Positions 23,801-64,000 of a stretch of DNA of 64,000 nt are shown here, piece by piece. Position 1 is the first letter of the stretch, and the number at the start of each line of letters is the position of its first letter. The stretch lies in NCBI GenBank assembly GCA_026261815.1, contig JAMPIT010000174.1, positions 5,890,001 through 5,954,000 on the forward strand. The letters are read 5' to 3'. The translations under genes were made by a program, and so were the position numbers. This stretch comes from Monarcha castaneiventris obscurior (lineage: Eukaryota; Chordata; Aves; Passeriformes; Monarchidae). The notes beneath the pieces are model-generated. The model did no database searches, was not told where the DNA came from, and worked only from the letters and a program-made list of their open reading frames with translations.

Positions 23801-26800
23801 ACAAGCTCCCACATCTCCTCCAGTGTCTCCTTTCCTCAAGCAGAGTCCCATCTTCCTTAGTCTCTTCTTTGTGCCAGGACATGCAATACTTCATCAGGCC
23901 ATATCAGAATAGATTTTTGGCATCCAGTTTACTGAGCACAGCAGAGCCCTCTGTGCATGTCCCCTTCATTAATTTGTTCTTCTTCAGTCAGTGTAGCTGA
24001 TTCAGGCTACCACCATCTTTTCATGTTATGAAAAATCAACATAAAATTTTTTTAATCTAAAATGGATGGTTTTAGGTTTAATCATAAAGGATCCCCACTG
24101 TCCATTTTTGCAAAAGCTTTAAGTGTACAGAGAGTAGCATGGAGAATGTTTATTTTTCCTTTCTCTGCAGAAGTGAAACCTAGTGGCATATTCTTAGGGG
24201 TCACTGTACCTTGGCTGGTGAATTTCCGTGTTCTCTTTATGGCTTTGTGAGGCAGAAGCCTAGAATCAGCAGGGTTTTGAAATGCAAAGTAAGATTTTTT
24301 CCTTTACATTTCAACTCCTTCAGATTCTGAGGGACTCAGCTGGTGGGTTTTACGGCTAACAAAGGCAGGATGGAGAAAGCAGCTGACTACCGATGCTTTT
24401 AAATCCCAGCCTGAGAAGTACTCACTCCACTGAAAATCTCTATCTGTAATAAATACGATCCACACCAACACTTGGGGAAGTTCATTCTTTAATCCAATCT
24501 AATCTTAAAGACAGTAAAATATTTGGCTGCAGATTCTTGGGTTAGCCTCATATCACTTTTAACAGGTGATCATTACTTTTTGTTGAAGTTGTTATCCTTC
24601 TCACAAGAAGAAAGAAGAAATTTTCGGAATGGGAAGGAACGAGCAGTGTAACCAGAACTTCAAAAAAGTGTAAATGATCAAAAATTACACCTGTACATCA
24701 ATGCTCAGAGAGGATAAATAGCTAGATACACATGTCCACATAAACTCCTTTTTTCTTTGATGTCCCTAATACAAATGCTGACCAAGGGCTGTCTTGTTTA
24801 CTTTTACAGAATAAATATGTGAAATCAGAGCCCAAGGCAGATGAATTACTGACTAGTGATTTCCTGTTGTGTTCACTGAAGCTACAAGGCACAAAATAAC
24901 AAGAAAGGAATAAAATCCAGGTTGTAATACATGCTTGAACAGCATATTGATGCTGGTAGGGGTGTATTTTTCTGTGCTTATTTTTTTAAGATATACGTGC
25001 AAGTACCAGCTTAGTCACTGATTTCACAGAAAACCTGTGAGTACTGGCTGATTCCCCATGTTTATCCTGCAAGAGCTCTTTTCAGAGGTGACATCTCCAA
25101 TATCTCCACTGCTCTCCAGCTACATCTGTGCTCCAGTTTCCACACCAGTCTCCTTTTTCACCATTTGTCAGCAAATTCACCACCTCCCTTCTCCCAATCC
25201 TGCTTTTACCCACACTTTAAGGCAGATTAGAGAGAAACCCACTGTACCAAAAAAAGGCCCACTCACAAAACCAAATCCTGTTCCCCAGTCCTGGCCAGCG
25301 TGTTCACAAATCACAAATTTGTGTTCTCTAATACACTGGTTTCTTGCTCTCTCTCTTTGCTCTTTTGCCACGGTGAGGAACTAACATCCTCAAATTTGGA
25401 GGAAAGCTGAGAGCAGGTACCTCTTTGATGCCATTGCTGGAAAGACACATGGAAGATATTGGATTCTGCACAGAACTGGTCTGCTTTAGGGGTCCCCATC
25501 CATCCCACATTGTCAAGCCATGCAGCAGCTTTCTCTCTTTATGGCTGCAATGGGGTGAGCAGGCATGGAGCTTTCACAGGCAGCATGAGAAGATGACTGC
25601 AGTGTGGCCAAGCCCAAGACAACATCTATAGCCAGCAGCAGCCTCTGAACCAGCACCTCCTGTGCAGCCCCTGCTGGCTGGCCTTGCTCTGGGATCTCTG
25701 GTGGAGAACCATGACACACAGTGCAGACACATCCTCTGGGTCTCTGCTGTTCCTCAGGTTTTTGCAGCAAGCACTGCTCTATCTGGCTGCCTGCTGCTGG
25801 TGTCTGCTCCAACAGAGGTTCTCCTGCTTTCCTCTGTCCCAAATATACAGCTCTCACAAACCCCGCTGACATCATTCCTTGGCAGAAGGCCCTTCATCTG
25901 CACAGTCCATAGACTCAGAGGGGCACATTTGCAAGTGTTTATTTCATCAAGGACTGTAGTTATGTGCTGTATTCTACAGCAATGAAGTCGGTTAGTTTAT
26001 CTATCACTTTGAACCATCTTTCCCCCCACTGCCCATATTCTGCTCTTCCTCAACCCTTTCTTACCCTCTTCAGCTACACCTTTTTGTAGTATCTTATCGT
26101 CTCCAGCTTCTTTCCACAAAGGAGCTGATGAGCAAGTTGCTTTCTCTGCACTGTGCAGAGCAAACCTATCTCACATCAGACCTTACTGCAACCAGCAAAG
26201 ACTCTGGAGAGTCCCAAGTCTTAAGGTTCCTCCACATGACCCAGCTCACTTTGAGAAAGCAGCCCTTAGCAGCCGGCCAGAACTGCGTTTGTCTTCCTGC
26301 AGCTGACATAAACACGAGAAGTTCATACTGCTCTGTTTGGCATCATGTCTAATTCAGAAGAACTCTGACCATGTAAAACCACCTGGATGAAATCTTTATT
26401 GAGTGGTCTCAAACTGATTGTTGTGAAAATTGGACATTCTTGTTAAAGCATGCTGGGTTTGCACAGTTTGTCAGGAGTAGTCTCCCGTGGAGAACTAGCG
26501 TTGGGGAGCTTTTTGCCAGAGTAGCCTGTGGCTGAGGCCTTTTCCTGCAGAGTTTTGGAAGCAGAATTAATCTACTAGGAACTGGCATGGCATTTCTGTC
26601 ACAATAAGTGTTTTTTGTACATTTTAGTTATGGTGGAAGACAGGAACAAGAAGAGTCACAAACATCTTAAGGACCTCAAGATCAAGCTTAAGACTGCCTG
26701 CAATGCCCTGGGAGGAACTTCACTAGCTGGTGCTGGCAACCCAAACTGGAACAGTCCCTTCCTAATTGCCTTACTGGACTGTTTACTACTGAAGCTCTAG

Positions 26801-27148
26801 TAGTTGCAAACTGTAATTCAGATTTCTCTGAAATATCAATAAAGGTGAAAAGAGCTTTTCACACAGAGTTGAAAGCATAGGAACAGCTGAGTTTGTGAAG
26901 CTCTGCCCCACCATGGTGTGGATCCTTCCTGTCAGAAGTCATGGCGTAAATTCAAGGGCACAAGCTATGTGCTGTGGTAACAGCTAATCTTAACACTGGG
27001 GCCAGTCTCCACACTGTGGGAATCCAGAGTGCAGGGAATATTTCTCTGCCTGTTTTGGAGAGAAAAACCCCCCTGGACAGCATGGTTTTTGACCTTTATC
27101 CATGGAGAAAACTCCCTACCATCTGGGAGGAGCTAAAATCTACACAGA
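17820..27148. other. Intergenic DNA, no gene recognised
   Basis: The sequence is AT-rich with scattered more GC-balanced blocks (about 21.8-22.9 kb and 25.4-25.9 kb). Frames in those blocks, such as 25513-25875 minus (120 codons), do not resemble known proteins. A purine-rich run (GGAAGGAAGAAAGAAAGAAA) lies near 19880 and a TA-rich run at 20470-20500. Confidence 0.5.
23250..23510 (-). mobile_element. Possible ancient CR1/L3-like remnant
   Basis: The order of phrases (CATCCACTTCTCTTTTAAAA, then CAGAATTCACCACAGTTC, then AAAGCTGTTCCAACAATTAA) follows the layout of the 3' region of old CR1/L3 elements in reverse orientation, where a 'fails as ... defect ... gap between copies' style degraded match is expected. 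Divergence is high and the boundaries are soft. Confidence 0.35.
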
Positions 27149-27612
27149 TGTGAACTAGGTGATAGAATATGATGTAAGGATGTCACAGGGTGAAGAATTT
27201 AGAAGTTTTAGGTTTGTTAATGTAGTAAATAGATAAATAGTAAAAGTTCCAAAATGGAGGAACCCTTGTAGTTTATATCTCTTTCTCTCTTCTTCTAGTC
27301 CTCCATATTCTGCAGCAAAGGTAGTTAGGATGGTTGGATGAAAAATGCCGCAGTTCCGGCCTGCGTGTCGGAGTGATTTACTGAGCATTGGATGAAAAGT
27401 AAAAATATCTGTCGTTTCAATTTTTAATTGGATAATTTACCTATAAAAAGGCTTTGGAATCTTGATAAGCAGCCTTTTCTCTCGCCATTTTCTCGCCTTC
27501 TCTTGTCGTGTTCTGTTCTACTGTGTCTTTCTAAGCTGATAACACTAGAATAAACAACTATCAAAGAAGCAGTTACTGCGAGTTTGCCTCGTCCATCTAT
27601 CACGCTCCTTGC
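27149..27612 (+). mobile_element. Solo LTR of an endogenous retrovirus-like element (candidate)
   Basis: The segment has the layout of a plus-oriented LTR: a TG start at 27149, a TATA box (CTATAAAAAG, 27441-27450), then AATAAA at 27549-27554 about 105 bp later, as expected for an R region, and a CA end near 27612. No internal gag, pol or env sequence lies on either side, which fits a solo LTR left by recombination. I could not find matching target-site duplications, so the ends are approximate. The style resembles LTRs common in songbird genomes. Confidence 0.6.
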
Positions 27613-27841
27613 AAGGACTTTAAGAACTTTAAAGGGCCTCTCCCAGCAAGAGAGGCTGATTTATGGCACTAGCAGTGTCACACACAGAATCAGATTCTTG
27701 AAAAAAATCCCCCAATTTCAATAAATTTTCTCTATGGTTACTGCATCCCAAGACATGCCCGGGCTGCAACCACAGTTCAGGATGGAGACAAAAGTGAGTG
27801 ATCACTACAGCCATAAATCTTGTAGTCTGGGACAATTGGCT

Positions 27842-27940
27842 GATTTGTTAGATATGATTACATAATATTTCATATAATATGATATTAACATTTCTTAAAT
27901 TATATATTATATGTATTACATATTATATTAATGGCAGGTT
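27842..27940. repeat. AT-rich low-complexity run
   Basis: About 100 bp consists almost only of A and T, with repeated ATAT/ATTATAT words (TATATTATATGTATTACATA and similar) that can fold back on themselves. It lies just beyond the likely 3' end of the glucosidase transcript. Confidence 0.5.
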
Positions 27941-28174
27941 ATTTATTGGGCTATGGGAATTAAGCTGACTACTTGCTTGTAACTCTTTTTTTTTCCTACC
28001 ACAGCTTTGAAAAAAACCCCAAGCAGTGCATGCTGTGCAGAATATGGTCCCATTGAGAACATTTCCAAATATTATTTCCATCTGTGGTGAGACAGAATTG
28101 TCAGGATGATTTCTTCTGCGCTATTTTGAACACACATCAGTTTATGTTAATACTCATTAACTTCTATTGAAAAC

Positions 28175-28180
28175 TTTATT
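28175..28180 (-). promoter_or_regulatory. Candidate polyadenylation signal of the glucosidase gene
   Basis: AATAAA on the minus strand (TTTATT on plus) lies 164 bp past the stop codon at 28344. It is the first canonical hexamer downstream, so it would give a 3' UTR of roughly 190 bases. Later signals cannot be excluded. Confidence 0.5.
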
Positions 28181-28343
28181 TGAGGAATACTGAGTTACAA
28201 ATACTATATAAGAGAAGATCAGTCATCAGCCATCAGATTCATAAGCAATGTTTTAATGACTAATTTTTTTTACATTAAAATCAAATTGACATCAATACCT
28301 AAGGGCCAAGAATGCTAAATTACGTCAGTGTGTTCTGACCATT

Positions 28344-63008
<34,665 letters not shown>

Positions 63009-64000
63009 CTGCAGCAGGAATGAGGAATACAGAAACACGAGAGGTGAGATGTAAAAAAGTTATTCTGAACACCAGGAGAGGCTTCCAGATGATTTAAGGC
63101 ACAAAGACCAGGGCACGGGCATCACACCCCTGTCAAATACCCACTTCTTTCTCCAAGTGGCTCTCGGCACATGCTTGGCGCTTCTCCTCGTGGATCCTTG
63201 CTCTTCACAGAGGCTCCAACAACACCCACACTGAGCATCACTTCTAAGAACACCCCAGCAGAAGGCACAGTGTATAAAAGCCAGGCTGATGTTAAATGTG
63301 GCCTCAGCCTCTGCACAGCAGCACGGGCCCTCACCCACAGGGCGCATGCCATGAGAAATCCAGCACGGATCCTCATGCCACCTGATCCACAACAACTCCA
63401 CAAACCCCTTGGTCAACAGAGGGCAAGTCTCCAACGACACACAGCAACATAAGCTCTGCAAACTTCTCTTGCCATGTCCAGCTGGACTAACTCATCAAGC
63501 GTCTGATGTTTATTTGAGTTCTCTGAAGTTTTAATCATATTTACACACCAACTTGATGAAATTCAGTTATTTATGGCTGACTACTGCTATTGCTGGCCCA
63601 CAGCCTTGTGTTGCCAGGCACTGACAGCACTCTTCAATGCCAGAATTACTGTTTGGTCCCAAAATTCTCAACTGAAACATAAGGTAATGAGTTAAATATG
63701 ATTTTATAAATATTTGATTTCCACTCTCTGAACGTAATCCATCTGTAAATGGCATGGGGAAACTCAATTGAGCACACAGGGAAGCAAGGCATCCTGCTCT
63801 GCTTCCCCTGGTGAGAGCTGCTGTGGTAACCTGGGATGAGCAGTGGGCAATCACAATGTGTCTGTTCTACAAATAAGCTGAAATCTGGCTTTGCCTCATT
63901 AGTACACACTAGTGTTTTCTGGGGGACATCTCTTGAAATCCGTACTTCAGTTAAATCCAATGAAACTAACCTTTGATTTGTATTTCTAACACCTTTGCAG
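63009..64000 (-). other. Intron upstream of exon A (partial)
   Basis: No GH31 sequence was found here. Frames such as 63060-63461 minus (133 codons, Cys- and Trp-rich) have no similarity to the family and no supporting splice sites in phase. The upstream glucosidase exons should lie beyond 64000. Confidence 0.6.

Noticed and set aside
25513..25875. Minus-strand frame of 120 codons
   Set aside because: No recognisable motif, heavily overlapped by plus-strand frames of similar length, and no in-phase splice partners.
63060..63461. Minus-strand frame of 133 codons as an upstream glucosidase exon
   Set aside because: The Cys- and Trp-rich sequence does not align with the GH31 region expected before exon A, and it is not bounded by phase-compatible splice sites.

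Overview
The window looks like a bird macrochromosome. It is AT-rich and gene-poor, with vertebrate-style split genes. It carries several CR1 LINE 3' ends, recognisable by their typical 3' boundary around CAGAATCACAGAAT and the GGTCCCTTCCAAC motif, and one retroviral-type LTR resembling those of songbirds. There is no sign of bacterial organisation. The long reading frames are mostly chance frames in GC-rich DNA or LINE remnants, so genes were recognised from exons with matching splice sites and phases.

Two protein-coding genes are supported, both on the minus strand and arranged head to tail. At the left, the first coding exon of a copine (calcium-dependent phospholipid-binding protein, CPNE8- or CPNE5-like) sits at 1822-1898 inside a strong CpG-island promoter (about 1300-2745). 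The rest of that gene lies beyond the left edge. From 63008 down to 28344 lie the last 16 coding exons of a glycoside hydrolase family 31 alpha-glucosidase. These exons join without any phase conflict into 585 residues plus a stop codon. They cover the catalytic (beta/alpha)8 barrel and the C-terminal beta domains. The catalytic nucleophile, the acid/base residue and both family signatures are intact, and the protein stops after one catalytic unit. It is therefore shaped like lysosomal GAA rather than the two-unit sucrase-isomaltase or maltase-glucoamylase. The 5' exons lie beyond 64000.

The 26 kb between the two genes (2.75-28.1 kb) has no recognised protein gene. It holds a second small CpG-rich patch near 16.1-16.4 kb with an exact 33-bp-period duplication, one well-spliced candidate exon of unknown identity (17695-17799, minus), old CR1 remnants and an LTR at about 27.15-27.61 kb. 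Introns of the glucosidase gene contain further CR1 copies, a TA-rich microsatellite and a 30-base T run.

I found no operon, CRISPR array, tRNA, rRNA or unusual defence-like system. The points most worth a second look are the glucosidase paralogue itself (subfamily unclear, a GC-AG intron, altered loop residues), the unidentified exon and the isolated CpG patch.
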